NCBI RefSeq assembly: GCF_965213555.1
Contig: NZ_OZ243890.1
Span: 620,001 to 684,000 of the forward strand
Reading direction: 5' to 3'
DNA length: 64,000 nucleotides
Origin: Acuticoccus sp965213555
GTDB taxonomy: Bacteria; Pseudomonadota; Alphaproteobacteria; Rhizobiales; Amorphaceae
Shown: positions 16,522-25,871 of the stretch, one piece after another
Numbering within the stretch: the stretch's first letter is position 1
Layout: the number at the start of each line of letters is the position of its first letter
The notes under the pieces: model-generated
What the model was told of the DNA's origin: nothing
Database searches by the model: none
Seen by the model: the letters and a program-made list of their open reading frames with translations, nothing else
Position numbers and translations under genes: made by a program

Positions 16522-17894
16522 CGCGCGACGCGACGCAGCTGGCGCCGGACCACCGTGGTCGACGTCACCGCGACGAGCACGGCGACGCCGACCGCGACCG
16601 CGGCGACGAGGCCGTAGCCCAGGGCGCCGAGGCTCGGATCGCCGAGCAGTGCACGCGACTGCGCCGAACTCGTCCCGACCGCCAGCCATGAGGCGAGCTC
16701 GAGCGATCCGAATAGGGCGAGCGCGGCTGCGGTGCCCACGAGCGCGCCGCGCAGGCCGATGGCGAGGAACCTGCGCCGGAACGCGCGCACCACGAACCGG
16801 TCCTCGGCGCCGAGCAGGGTCAGCACCTCCACCGTTGCGGCGTTCGAGGCGATCGTCGCGCGGGTAGCGAACACGATGGAGATCGCGGTCGCGACGAGCA
16901 TCAGCCCGAGCGCGGCGAGCGTCCCCAGCGCCACCGCTGAAGCCATCCTTTCGAGCCGGGCGCTCCAGCCGGTGTGATCGTCGAGCTTGGCACCGGGCAC
17001 CGCATCGAGCGCGGCGGCAGTCGCTTCGGCGTCGAACGTGCCGACGCGCTGTGCGGTGACGAGGCGCGGCACCGGCAGCGCGGAGAGGTCGACGTCGTCG
17101 CCGAGCCACGGCTCCAAGAGCGCCCCGGCCTCGCGAGCGGACACGACGTTGACCTCGGCAAGCCCCGGGGCGCCCGACAACACCTCCTGCGCCTGCGCCA
17201 CGCGCGCCTCGATGGGATCGCCGTCGAGGGGGAGCACGGTCACCGTGACCTCGTCGAGCACCGATGAGCTCCACGCGCCGGCCGCCCGCTCCACGAGGAC
17301 GGCACCGCCGGTCAGGAGCGCGCACAGGAAGGTCATGATGGCAACGATCACGGTCAGGCCGCGGCCGGCCACCGTCTCAGGTGCGACGATCGCCCCCTCG
17401 ACGGCGACGGGCTCGTCCTCGTCGCGTGTCGTCGGTGCGTGGACGGGAACCACCGGGTCGGCGGCAGCTCGCGGCGGCTTCGATCGGAGCCCTCGAAACA
17501 TCGCGTCTTCGGCAGCGGGCTCGACCGCGTTCGCGCGGGGGCGTCGGTGGCCAGCGTCCGCGCTGCGGTGCCTGGAGAGCTCCTGCGGCGACGCGTCGGC
17601 TCCCATGTGCGATCCCCGGCGCGCGGCGCTCGACGGCTCCTCCTTCGCTGCGTGGGTGGTGCCCTCGGCGGCACGTCGCCCGGTGCGCTCCGCCCGCGCG
17701 GCCGGGCCGGCCACCGCGAGCCTCCTCGGGCGAGGCGGCTCGCCGCCCCGCTGGTCGGCGTCGCGCGGGGTCCTCCCCTTGACGGGCTTGTTCGGCTCCC
17801 TTCGCGGCGGCGCGGGCGTGGGGTCGTCGCGGGCACGCGGGGGGTCGCGCCCCTGGTCGGCGCGGGGCGGCGGATCGCGGTCGGACCGCTCCAT
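16518..17894 (-). CDS. ftsX: Cell division protein FtsX with long N-terminal extension
   Basis: The membrane partner of FtsE; together they control peptidoglycan hydrolases at the septum. The conserved part has four transmembrane segments with the periplasmic loop between the first two, and the FtsX core (ATIASNAATVEVLTLLGA). Starting at ATG 17894, ten bases after the ftsE stop, gives 458 residues, of which the first ~170 are Arg/Pro/Glu-rich and cytoplasmic. Shorter starts exist at 17606 and 17501 (the latter gives a normal ~327-residue FtsX) but would leave a 300-400 base gap in the operon. High GC at third codon positions continues into the extension. Confidence 0.85.
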   Translation of the reverse strand: MERSDRDPPPRADQGRDPPRARDDPTPAPPRREPNKPVKGRTPRDADQRGGEPPRPRRLAVAGPAARAERTGRRAAEGTTHAAKEEPSSAARRGSHMGADASPQELSRHRSADAGHRRPRANAVEPAAEDAMFRGLRSKPPRAAADPVVPVHAPTTRDEDEPVAVEGAIVAPETVAGRGLTVIVAIMTFLCALLTGGAVLVERAAGAWSSSVLDEVTVTVLPLDGDPIEARVAQAQEVLSGAPGLAEVNVVSAREAGALLEPWLGDDVDLSALPVPRLVTAQRVGTFDAEATAAALDAVPGAKLDDHTGWSARLERMASAVALGTLAALGLMLVATAISIVFATRATIASNAATVEVLTLLGAEDRFVVRAFRRRFLAIGLRGALVGTAAALALFGSLELASWLAVGTSSAQSRALLGDPSLGALGYGLVAAVAVGVAVLVAVTSTTVVRRQLRRVAR

Positions 17895-17904
17895 CAACGC
17901 ACGC

Positions 17905-18564
17905 TCACGGGGAGGCCTCGAGGGAGCCCTCGAACAGGATGAGCCGCCGCGCATCGACCTGGTCCATGAGGTGGATGTCGTGGGTCGCGATGACCACGGA
18001 CGTGCCGAGCTTGTTGAGCTCGAGGAACAGGCGCAGCAGGCGGTGGGCCATCGGGGGATCGACGTTGCCCGTCGGCTCGTCCGCGAGGAGGATGTCGGGC
18101 TGGGTGATGAGCGCACGGGCGATCGCCGCGCGCTGCTTTTCACCGCCCGACAGCACCGGCGGGAAGGCGTGGCGACGTTGGGCGAGCCCCACCCACTTCA
18201 GAAGCTCGAGCACGTCGGAGCGGTAGGAGGACGGCGCGCGACCCTGGATGCGCAGCGGCAGCGCGACGTTGTCGTAGGTCGACAGGTGGTCGAGGAGACG
18301 GAAGTCCTGGAACACGACGCCGATGCGCCGTCTGAGCCCCGGGACGTCCTGGCGCGTCAGCGTGGCAACGTCCCGGCCGAACAGCCCCATGAAGCCGCGC
18401 GAGGGGCGCAGGGACAGGGACAGGAGGCGCATCAGGCTCGTCTTCCCGGCGCCCGACGGCCCGGTGAGGAATTGGAACGAGCGCGCCGGGATCTCGAAGG
18501 TGAGGTCGCGAAGCACCTCCGGTCCGCCGCCGTAGCGCAGGCCGACGTTCTCCAGCGTGATCAT
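17905..18564 (-). CDS. ftsE: Cell division ATP-binding protein FtsE
   Basis: A 219-residue ABC ATPase: Walker A GPSGAGKTS, signature LSGGEKQR, Walker B ILLADEPTGNVD, and the switch HD in ATHDIH. It binds FtsX and couples ATP use to septal wall hydrolysis. First gene of the leftward ftsE-ftsX-plsC operon. Confidence 0.95.
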   Translation of the reverse strand: MITLENVGLRYGGGPEVLRDLTFEIPARSFQFLTGPSGAGKTSLMRLLSLSLRPSRGFMGLFGRDVATLTRQDVPGLRRRIGVVFQDFRLLDHLSTYDNVALPLRIQGRAPSSYRSDVLELLKWVGLAQRRHAFPPVLSGGEKQRAAIARALITQPDILLADEPTGNVDPPMAHRLLRLFLELNKLGTSVVIATHDIHLMDQVDARRLILFEGSLEASP

Positions 18565-18706
18565 GGTCCTCCCCGGTGCCGGCGGGTCGGGGCTTCCTAC
18601 GTCGTGCCCGGACGGTCAAGCTAGCACAGCCGAGCCGCGGCCGGCACGCGGCCCGGCCATGGTCCACACGCCGAGCCCTCGGGCTGAGGCGCGACCGCCG
18701 GGAACG

Positions 18707-18880
18707 TCAGAGCGCGAGCTCGTACGTCTCGCCGACGAGGGCGCGGCCGAAGCTGAGGTGCGGCTCTGCCGCGATCCGCTGGAACCCCGCCGCCTCGTAG
18801 ATCCGTCGCGCGCTGACGAGGACGTCGTTCGTCCGCAGCGCGGTGCGCGCGTCGCAGGCCCTGCGAGGGATGGCGCGACG
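18707..18880 (-). pseudogene. Remnant of a GNAT acetyltransferase gene (C-terminal end only)
   Basis: The minus strand reads LRTNDVLVSARRIYEAAGF, then AEPHLSFGRALVGETYELAL and a TGA at 18709-18707. This is the characteristic C-terminal third of GNAT N-acetyltransferases (the TN...ARxIYExxGF helix-strand and the FG...ExxEL end). No start codon or acetyl-CoA loop (RxxGxG/A) is upstream; the TIGR02302 gene's stop at 18922 follows immediately. I call it a truncated fossil. Confidence 0.7.
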
Positions 18881-18921
18881 ATCGAGCCGAGCCTGCGTCC
18901 GGAGACCGGGCTAGGAGCCGG

Positions 18922-21591
18922 CTAAGGCAAGAGCCGTTCCAGGTAGTCGCGCTCGAGGCGGGGCAGGGTCATGTCGCCGAGACGCTCGCGCAGCTCCTGG
19001 AGGATGCGGCGCGCGGCCTGCGAATCGATCTCGTCGGGAACCCCGACGCGGCTCGTGTCCGCGTAGCTGCCCTCGCGGCGCGTGCGCCCGAGCGGGTCGC
19101 GCCCTGGTCCAGGCGCGCCCTCGCCGAGCTCCTCGCCGCCGGGGCCGCCTTGCTGTTGCGCCTCGGCGAGCTGCTGCGCCATCTGCTGCGCACCCTCCCG
19201 AAGGGCCTGCAGCGCGTCGGACTGTTCGCCCACGGCGTCGCCGGCGCGATCCTGGCCGAGCGCCTCGCCCGCGTCGCCCATGGAGCGCTGGGCGTCGCCC
19301 ATGCGCTCGCCGGGCTCGAAGCCCTGCTCGCCGAGGCGGTCCATGAGCTCGCCGAGCTGACGCTGGAGCTCGGCCTGCTCGCGCTGCAGGCGCTGCAGCG
19401 CCTCGGCGCGCTCCTGCGGCGTCATCCCGTCCTGCTGCGGCCCCGCCCCCGGCTGGCCCTGCTGACCGGGCTGGCCCGGCTGACCCTGCTGCCCGAACGG
19501 GGACTGCCCGAACGGGCCGAACGGGCTCGGCTGACCGAACGGCGACTGTCCGCTGGGCGGCTGCCCGTAGGGGCCGAACGGGCTGTTGGGCGACCCCGGC
19601 TGCCCCGGCTGGACCTGGCTCCCCGGCTGACCGGACCCGGGCTGACCCTGGTTCATCCCGTAGGTCTCGTCCATGAGCTCCTGCTGGCGCTGGATCATCT
19701 GGCCGAGCTCCTCGAGCGTCTGGCCCTCCTGGCCCATCTCGCCCTGGCCCTGCCCTTGGCCTTGTCCCTGCCCGCGTTGCGCCATCTGCAGGTTCTGCAT
19801 CATCTGCTGCATCTCGGCGAGCAGCGCCTCGGCCTCGGCGTGGCGACCCTGGCGCGCCAGCTCCTCGATGCGCCGCAGCATGTCGTCGAGGTCCTGCTGG
19901 GTGAGCATCTGCGCGTTGGGGTCGACCTCGCCCTGCGGCGCGTCCTGCATGTTCTGCGCCAGGGCGCGCATGTAGTCCTGCATTGCCTGGCGCAGCTCTT
20001 GGGTGAGGCGAGCGATCTCCTCCTCGTCCGCGCCGTCCTCGAGCGCCTGGCGCAGCCGCTCCTGCGCCGCACGCAACGCCCGCTCGGCGTCGGACAGGCC
20101 GTCGTCCTCCAGGAGCAGCGCGAGCTCCCATAGGACGCCCAGCATCTCGCGCAGCTCGTCGTCGCCCTCGGCGTGCACCAGCTCGCGGTAGGCGTACGTC
20201 GCCGACAGGTAGGCGCCGGCATCGCCGAGCGTCTCCGGATCGAGGAGGATGAGGTCCACCGCATCGATCACCCGGCCGTGCGCCTCGGCATCCATGGCGA
20301 GCGCGGCGCGCTGCTCGAGCACGGCCCGCGCCACCGGGTTGGTGAACGGACGGGCGGGCAGGCGGAACACCTCGCCCTCGCTGTGGCCGACCTGGCCGTG
20401 CCCATCGGTCGCCGACAGGGTGATCTCCACCTCCTGCCCGGCGTAGGGGTGCGCGGTGAGGTCGTGCACCGTGCGCGCGGCGCCGCGCATCCCGGCGCCG
20501 CCGGGCAACGTCAGCGCGAACGTCGGGTCCTCCACCAGCGGCCGGCGGGACGGCGCGGCGTCGAGCGGCCGAACGACCGCCTGGGCGGAGGCGATGCCGT
20601 AGTCGTCGTCGAGCTCGTAGCGCAGCTCGAAGGTGTCGCCCTGGGCGCCGGACGGAGCCTCGGTGAAGCCCACGGTCGGCGCGGCGTCCGCGGTGGCGCG
20701 GAACTCCCACCCGTCGATGGTCTCGCCGTCCCGGCGCACCTCCACCGCCATGGATCCGTCGATCACCACGTCGCCCTGCTGCGCATGCGCCGCCGTGGCG
20801 CCGTCGCCGGACAGGGCCTCCATGGCCCTGGAGCCGACCTCCTGGGAGCTGGAGACGAAGAGCTCCACACCCGCCGCGCCTTGGCTCCGCACGGTGAGGA
20901 TGGACCCGGCGGGGACGTGGATGCCGTCGTCGGTCTCCACGCGCGTAGCCGAAGACAGGAACAGCGGGGCGCGCCCCGTGTAGGCCGGCGGTGTCACCCA
21001 GGCGTCGAGACGGAACTGCGGCCCGGTCGCGAGCTCGGTGGGCTCGGTGAAGTCGAAGGGGGTGATGATCCGCTCGGCGAGCGCGCCGGCCCCGACGACG
21101 AGGCCGATGAAGGCGACGATGCCCACGGCTGAGCGCAAGGCGTAAGGATCGTGCGGCACGAGGTCGGCGCGAGGCACGGGGACGCGGAGCGCCGAGAGGC
21201 GCGCCTCGGCGCGGGCCCTGTGCACCTGCCAGAGCCGCGCTGCGAAGTCGTCCGCGCCCGGGGCGAGCGCGTCCTCGTAGGCATCGAGCGGCTGGTGGTC
21301 GAGCGCGGCGTCCGCCTCAAGGCGACGCATGGCCTCGGCACGACCCGGCATGGTCAGCGCGACGAGGCGCCAGCCGGCGAGGACGAACAAGGCGGCGAAC
21401 ATCGCGAGCCCTGCGACCTTGGCCATCGCCGGCAGCCCGACCCACAGCCCCATCCACGCGCTGGCGATGAACAGGATCGCGACGCCCACCATCGGCGCCG
21501 CCGCCGGCCAAAGCCGCTCCCAGGCCATCGCCGCGCGCGCGGACACGATGAGCCGTCCCAGTCGCGTCCTGAACGGTGAGGCCATGGCCAC
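18922..21591 (-). CDS. TIGR02302/DUF4175 family large membrane protein
   Basis: 889 residues. The N-terminus carries three hydrophobic segments (about residues 28-50, 56-80 and 150-172); the middle is a beta-rich periplasmic-type region with repeated VTPPAYTGR-like strands; residues ~520-800 are long Gln/Glu/Gly-rich helices including GQGQGQGQ and GQPGQPGQ stretches. It is conserved in Alphaproteobacteria near lysA/argH, as here, and has no proven function. Met3 is an alternative start. Confidence 0.85.
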   Translation of the reverse strand: MAMASPFRTRLGRLIVSARAAMAWERLWPAAAPMVGVAILFIASAWMGLWVGLPAMAKVAGLAMFAALFVLAGWRLVALTMPGRAEAMRRLEADAALDHQPLDAYEDALAPGADDFAARLWQVHRARAEARLSALRVPVPRADLVPHDPYALRSAVGIVAFIGLVVGAGALAERIITPFDFTEPTELATGPQFRLDAWVTPPAYTGRAPLFLSSATRVETDDGIHVPAGSILTVRSQGAAGVELFVSSSQEVGSRAMEALSGDGATAAHAQQGDVVIDGSMAVEVRRDGETIDGWEFRATADAAPTVGFTEAPSGAQGDTFELRYELDDDYGIASAQAVVRPLDAAPSRRPLVEDPTFALTLPGGAGMRGAARTVHDLTAHPYAGQEVEITLSATDGHGQVGHSEGEVFRLPARPFTNPVARAVLEQRAALAMDAEAHGRVIDAVDLILLDPETLGDAGAYLSATYAYRELVHAEGDDELREMLGVLWELALLLEDDGLSDAERALRAAQERLRQALEDGADEEEIARLTQELRQAMQDYMRALAQNMQDAPQGEVDPNAQMLTQQDLDDMLRRIEELARQGRHAEAEALLAEMQQMMQNLQMAQRGQGQGQGQGQGEMGQEGQTLEELGQMIQRQQELMDETYGMNQGQPGSGQPGSQVQPGQPGSPNSPFGPYGQPPSGQSPFGQPSPFGPFGQSPFGQQGQPGQPGQQGQPGAGPQQDGMTPQERAEALQRLQREQAELQRQLGELMDRLGEQGFEPGERMGDAQRSMGDAGEALGQDRAGDAVGEQSDALQALREGAQQMAQQLAEAQQQGGPGGEELGEGAPGPGRDPLGRTRREGSYADTSRVGVPDEIDSQAARRILQELRERLGDMTLPRLERDYLERLLP

Positions 21592-21822
21592 CTATCCCCT
21601 GATACGCACGGACCGATCCGCCGCTGCGACCTTAGACGCGGCGGCCGCCTCGGCAAGCCATGGTCCGTCGATTGGGCTCACGAAACGGTGTCCCAAGGTG
21701 TGGCGGAAGGTCCTTCGCAGACTTTCCCCCCAGGTCGCGCGGTATGGCTTGCACCACCGCCGGCCGGAACGATCGTCGCCACGTGGACTTTCCTCCCCAC
21801 CCATAAACCAAGGGAGGATGGC

Positions 21823-22026
21823 ATGTCAGTCGCACGGATCACCGAGATCTCGGCAACCTCGCCGACGAGCTTCGACGACGCGGTCAAGCAGGGCCTCGAG
21901 CGTGCCGCGAAGACGCTGCACAACATCGAAGGTGCCTGGGTCAAGGACATGAACGTCATGATGCAGGACGACCGCATCACGGCCTACAAGGTGAACATGG
22001 CGGTCACGTTCGTCCTCGACGACTAG
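21823..22026 (+). CDS. Dodecin family flavin-binding protein
   Basis: A 67-residue protein that in the family assembles as a hollow dodecamer storing flavin or other aromatic cofactors. SVARITEISATSPTSFDDAV, AWVKDMNV (the Trp that stacks on the isoalloxazine ring) and YKVNMAVTFVL are characteristic. AGGGAGG sits at about 21810. The 3' end overlaps the end of lysA by 23 bases, tail to tail. Confidence 0.9.
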   Translation: MSVARITEISATSPTSFDDAVKQGLERAAKTLHNIEGAWVKDMNVMMQDDRITAYKVNMAVTFVLDD

Positions 22027-23332
22027 GGCTTCGCTCCGGCGCTGACGCCGCGCCACCGGCGGCCTCGCCGAGCCACGGCGGGACGCTCTCGCGCGCGATC
22101 TGTTCGGCCGGTGTGAGCGCCGGCCGGGCGAGGTGGAAGCGGCCGCCGGACACGAGGACCTCGGGGACAAGGGGCCGCGTGTTGTAGGTGGACGCCTGCA
22201 CCGCGCCGTAGGCGCCGGCGCTCATGACTGCGAGGAGGTCACCGCGCTCCACCGGGGACATCGGGCGGTCGAGCGCCAGGTAGTCACCGGTTTCACAGAC
22301 CGGGCCGACGACGTCCATCACCCTCATCGGCCCCGGCCGGGGCGCTACCGGCAGGATCTCGTGGTGCGCGTCGTACAGCGTCGGCCGGATGAGGTCGTTC
22401 ATCGCAGCGTCGGCGACCACGAACGTCTTCGCCTCGCCCTCCTTCACATGGACCACGCGCGTCAGCAGCACACCGGCGTTCGCCGCGATCATCCGGCCTG
22501 GCTCCAGGATGACGCGGCAGCCGAAGCGGTTGGCGTGTCGCGCGACGAGGGCGGCGTAGTCCGTCGGCAGCGGCGGCTCCGGGACGGCGGGGTCGTAGGG
22601 GGCGCCCAGCCCGCCGCCGACGTCCACGTGCTCGATCGCGTGTCCGTCGGCGCGCAGCGCGTCGAGGAGGTCGCCGAGCACCGCGAACGCGCGCTCGAAC
22701 GGCTCGAGCGCGGTCACCTGCGAGCCGATGTGCGCGTCGAGCCCGACCACCCTCAGCCCCGGGAGCGCGGCCGCGTGGGCATAGATCGCCCTCGCCCGCG
22801 AGGCCGGGACGCCGAACTTCGTCTCGGCGGCGCCGGTGGCGATCTTGGCGTGGGTGCGCGCATCGACGTCCGGGTTGACGCGCAGGGAGACCGGCGCGCG
22901 GACCCCACGGGACGAGGCGATCGCGGACAGGCGAGCGAGCTCGCTCTCCGACTCGGCGTTGAAGCACAGGATGTCCGCATCGAGCGCGGCGGCGAGCTCG
23001 GCATCCGTCTTGCCGACGCCGGAGAAGACGATGCGCTCGCCGGGCACCCCGGCGGCGAGGGCCCGCATGAGCTCGCCGCCGGACACCACGTCCATGCCAG
23101 CCCCGAGCCCGGCGAGCAGCGACAGCACGGCCTGGTTGGAGTTCGCCTTCATCGCGTAGCACACGAGGGTCGGCACGCCCGCCGCGCCGAGCGCGTCGGC
23201 GAACACGCGGTAGTGCCGGACGAGCGTCGCCGCGGCGTAGACGTAGACCGGCGTGCCCACGGCCTCGGCGATGGCGCGCAGCGGCACGTCCTCGGCGTGC
23301 AGCGAGCCGTCGCGCTGGGTGAAGTGGTGCAC
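22004..23332 (-). CDS. lysA: Diaminopimelate decarboxylase
   Basis: A 442-residue fold-type III PLP enzyme that decarboxylates meso-diaminopimelate to L-lysine. PLP lysine K62 in YAMKANSN; HIGSQ, the glycine-rich GGGLGAPY phosphate loop, EPGRMI, and CETGD with the YGAVQASTYN end are all present. The last ~20 residues are an Arg/Pro/Ser-rich tail that lies over the dodecin gene end. Operon with lptM and argH upstream. Confidence 0.95.
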   Translation of the reverse strand: MHHFTQRDGSLHAEDVPLRAIAEAVGTPVYVYAAATLVRHYRVFADALGAAGVPTLVCYAMKANSNQAVLSLLAGLGAGMDVVSGGELMRALAAGVPGERIVFSGVGKTDAELAAALDADILCFNAESESELARLSAIASSRGVRAPVSLRVNPDVDARTHAKIATGAAETKFGVPASRARAIYAHAAALPGLRVVGLDAHIGSQVTALEPFERAFAVLGDLLDALRADGHAIEHVDVGGGLGAPYDPAVPEPPLPTDYAALVARHANRFGCRVILEPGRMIAANAGVLLTRVVHVKEGEAKTFVVADAAMNDLIRPTLYDAHHEILPVAPRPGPMRVMDVVGPVCETGDYLALDRPMSPVERGDLLAVMSAGAYGAVQASTYNTRPLVPEVLVSGGRFHLARPALTPAEQIARESVPPWLGEAAGGAASAPERSPSRRGRT

Positions 23333-23386
23333 GGGCCTACGCCACCCGCGGCCGTGCGACCCCGGTCCCGCCCCCGTCGCACCCGC

Positions 23387-23575
23387 TCATTGAAGGATCG
23401 GGTCGAGCACGAAGGAGCGGTCCGGTACGGTGTCGCCCCCGGGCTCGGCGGGATAGACCGCCACACGGGGCTCGTCCGCGGCCGAGGCCGGAAGCTGCGG
23501 CGACCCGCGACGGCCGCAGGAGGTGAGCGCCCCTGCGACGGACACCGCGAGCACGACGGCGAGGAGACGCGTCAC
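23387..23575 (-). CDS. lptM: LptM-type small lipoprotein
   Basis: A 62-residue lipoprotein starting at GTG, overlapping the argH stop (GTGA). The signal peptide ends at lipobox ALTSC, followed by CGRRGSPQLP, the LptM (YifL) signature CGxxGxLxxP. In E. coli LptM helps LptD form its correct disulfides in the outer membrane. The argH-lptM-lysA order matches other Alphaproteobacteria, which supports the call despite the small size. Confidence 0.85.
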   Translation of the reverse strand: MTRLLAVVLAVSVAGALTSCGRRGSPQLPASAADEPRVAVYPAEPGGDTVPDRSFVLDPILQ

Positions 23576-24975
23576 GACCAAAGGCGGGCGCGCCACCGGG
23601 CGGCTTCCTCGCGCACGCGTTCGGGCGCGGTGCCGCCGAGGCTCGTGCGGCTCTCCACCGAGCGGTCGATGCTGAGGACGCCGAGCGCGTCCGAGGTGAT
23701 GCGCCCGTCCACCGCGGCGAGCTCCTCGGCGGACAGTTCGGCGAGCTCCCGGCCGGAACGCTCCGCCGCACGCACGCACGCGCCCGTCACGCGGTGCGCC
23801 TCGCGGAACGGCAGGCCCGCCTCGCGCACCAGCCAGTCGGCGAGGTCGGTGGCGGTCGTGTGCCCCTTCCCGGCGAGCGCGCGCATGGCCTCCTCGTTCG
23901 CGGTGAGGTCGCGCACCATGCCGGCGGTCGCCCGCACGCATAGGGACAGCGCCGGCAGGGCGTCGAACACCGGCGGCTTATCCTCCTGCATGTCCTTCGA
24001 ATAAGCGAGCGGCACGCCCTTCATGACGACGAGGAGGCTCGTCAGGGCACCGACGATGCGGCCCACCTTGGCCCGCACGAGCTCGGCGGCGTCGGGGTTG
24101 CGCTTCTGCGGCATGATCGAGGAGCCGGTGGTGAACGCGTCGGACAACCGCACGAACGAGAAGGGCGCGGAGCACCACACCACCACCTCCTCGGCGAGGC
24201 GAGACAGTTGCGTGGCGCAGATCGCCGCCGCCGCGAGCGCCTCCAGCGCGAAGTCGCGGGAGGACACCGCGTCGAGCGAGTTGCGCGCCGGCCCGTCGAA
24301 GCCGAGCGCCGCCGCCGTCGCCGCACGGTCGATGGGGAAGGCCGTGCCGGCGAGCGCCGCCGCGCCGAGCGGCGAGGTGTTCATCCGTGCCCGCGCGTCG
24401 GCGAAGCGGCCGCGGTCGCGCTCCAGCATCTCCACGTAGGCGAGAAGGTGATGTCCGAACGTGATGGGCTGGGCGGACTGCAGGTGCGTGAAGCCCGGCA
24501 TCACCGTCGCTGCGTGCTCCTCCGCCCGCTCCACCAGCGCACGCTGCAGGTCGACGAGCTCGGCACCGAGTCCATCCACCGCCTCGCGCACCCAGAGCTT
24601 GAAGTCCGTCGCGACCTGGTCGTTGCGCGAGCGGGCGGTGTGCAGCCGGCCGGCCGCCTCGCCGACGAGCTCGGCGAGCCGCGCCTCCACGTTCATGTGG
24701 ATGTCCTCGAGGGCGCGCGAGGTGCGGAAGGTCCCCGCCGCCACCTCGCCCTCGATCTGGCGCAGACCGGCGGCGATCGCCTCCGCATCCTGCCGGCCGA
24801 CGATGCCGGTGTCGGCGAGCATCGCGACGTGCGCCAAAGAGCCCCTGATGTCCTGTGACGCCAGCCTCTTGTCGACGTCGATGGAGGCGTTGATCTCCTC
24901 CATGATGGCGCCGGGCGCCGCGTCGAAGCGGCCGCCCCACAACGCGTTGACGGCGGACGAGTTGGGCCGGCTCAC
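23572..24975 (-). CDS. argH: Argininosuccinate lyase
   Basis: A 467-residue fumarase/aspartase-superfamily enzyme that splits argininosuccinate into arginine and fumarate. Signature GSSIMPQKRNPD at residues 284-295 carries the catalytic serine; TARSRNDQ (~113-120) and TPLQ-equivalent GFTHLQSAQP (~161-170) are the other active-site regions. The start is GTG 24975 (SRPNSSAVNALWGGRF). Divergent from tlpA, 58 bases apart. Confidence 0.95.
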   Translation of the reverse strand: MSRPNSSAVNALWGGRFDAAPGAIMEEINASIDVDKRLASQDIRGSLAHVAMLADTGIVGRQDAEAIAAGLRQIEGEVAAGTFRTSRALEDIHMNVEARLAELVGEAAGRLHTARSRNDQVATDFKLWVREAVDGLGAELVDLQRALVERAEEHAATVMPGFTHLQSAQPITFGHHLLAYVEMLERDRGRFADARARMNTSPLGAAALAGTAFPIDRAATAAALGFDGPARNSLDAVSSRDFALEALAAAAICATQLSRLAEEVVVWCSAPFSFVRLSDAFTTGSSIMPQKRNPDAAELVRAKVGRIVGALTSLLVVMKGVPLAYSKDMQEDKPPVFDALPALSLCVRATAGMVRDLTANEEAMRALAGKGHTTATDLADWLVREAGLPFREAHRVTGACVRAAERSGRELAELSAEELAAVDGRITSDALGVLSIDRSVESRTSLGGTAPERVREEAARWRARLWS

Positions 24976-25033
24976 GGACGACGGCTCAGGCGCGCGCGCC
25001 GCGCGGCGCGCTGCAAAGATGGAGGTGAAGGTG

Positions 25034-25708
25034 ATGCATCGTCGGCTGTCCGGTGGGCCCTTCCTGCGCTACGGCGCCATCGCGCTCGCCGCGTTGGCGG
25101 TCTTCGCGCTGACCGTCGTCCTCACCGCGAGGCCGGACATCCTTAGTGGGCTCGCCAGCGCCCCGCAATGCCGCGCCTCCGCCGCCATCGCCGAGGCGGT
25201 GGCGCCGCACGCGCGCGGCACGATGGCCGGCTTCGCTACGGTGCAGCCGGCCGACCTCACCGCCCTACCGTACGACGGCACCGGCCCCTCGGCCCGGACC
25301 GTGGCGGACTTCGAGGGTCGTGTGACGCTGTTCAACCTGTGGGCCACGTGGTGCGCGCCGTGCCGCGCGGAGATGCCGTCCCTCGCCGCGCTGCAGGAGG
25401 CCCGTGGGGACGAGGCGTTCCAGGTGGTCGCGACGTCCATTGACAACACCGAGCGGGGGGACCCAGAACGGTTCCTCGCCGAGACCGGCGCCACCGCGCT
25501 CGACTACCACCGTGAGCCGACGTTGGCCCTGTTCAACTCGCTGCGCGCCGCGGGCCTTGCTCGGGGCATGCCGACCACGCTCCTCATCGGTCCGGACGGC
25601 TGCGTCGCGGGCGTCTTATCCGGCGCCGCTCCGTGGGACGGCGTCGACGCGCTCCGTTTGGTCGATGCCGCGGTGGCTGCAGCGATGGAGGGCCATGGCG
25701 TCCGTTGA
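25034..25708 (+). CDS. tlpA: TlpA-type thiol:disulfide oxidoreductase
   Basis: A 224-residue membrane-anchored periplasmic thioredoxin that keeps the thiols of cytochrome c or of the cytochrome oxidase copper site reduced. One N-terminal transmembrane segment (residues ~13-32), then a thioredoxin fold with active site WCAPC at residues 106-110, and cis-Pro in GMPTTLL. ATG 25034 has GGAGG at 25021-25025; ATG 25019 is an alternative. The argH/tlpA divergence is common in Rhizobiales. Confidence 0.9.
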   Translation: MHRRLSGGPFLRYGAIALAALAVFALTVVLTARPDILSGLASAPQCRASAAIAEAVAPHARGTMAGFATVQPADLTALPYDGTGPSARTVADFEGRVTLFNLWATWCAPCRAEMPSLAALQEARGDEAFQVVATSIDNTERGDPERFLAETGATALDYHREPTLALFNSLRAAGLARGMPTTLLIGPDGCVAGVLSGAAPWDGVDALRLVDAAVAAAMEGHGVR

Positions 25709-25871
25709 GCGGACCGCCGGTCGGTGCGTCGCGCGGAAGCGAGCCGCGCCGCCCCGATGAGCATCGCCGCAACAGCGGCACCGGATGGCTCGTTTGGCCG
25801 TTGCGTGGAGGGGGCGCCTTCGCCACCCTGACGGGCAGTCCGTCGCCACTCGATCTGTCGGAGCCTTCCGT

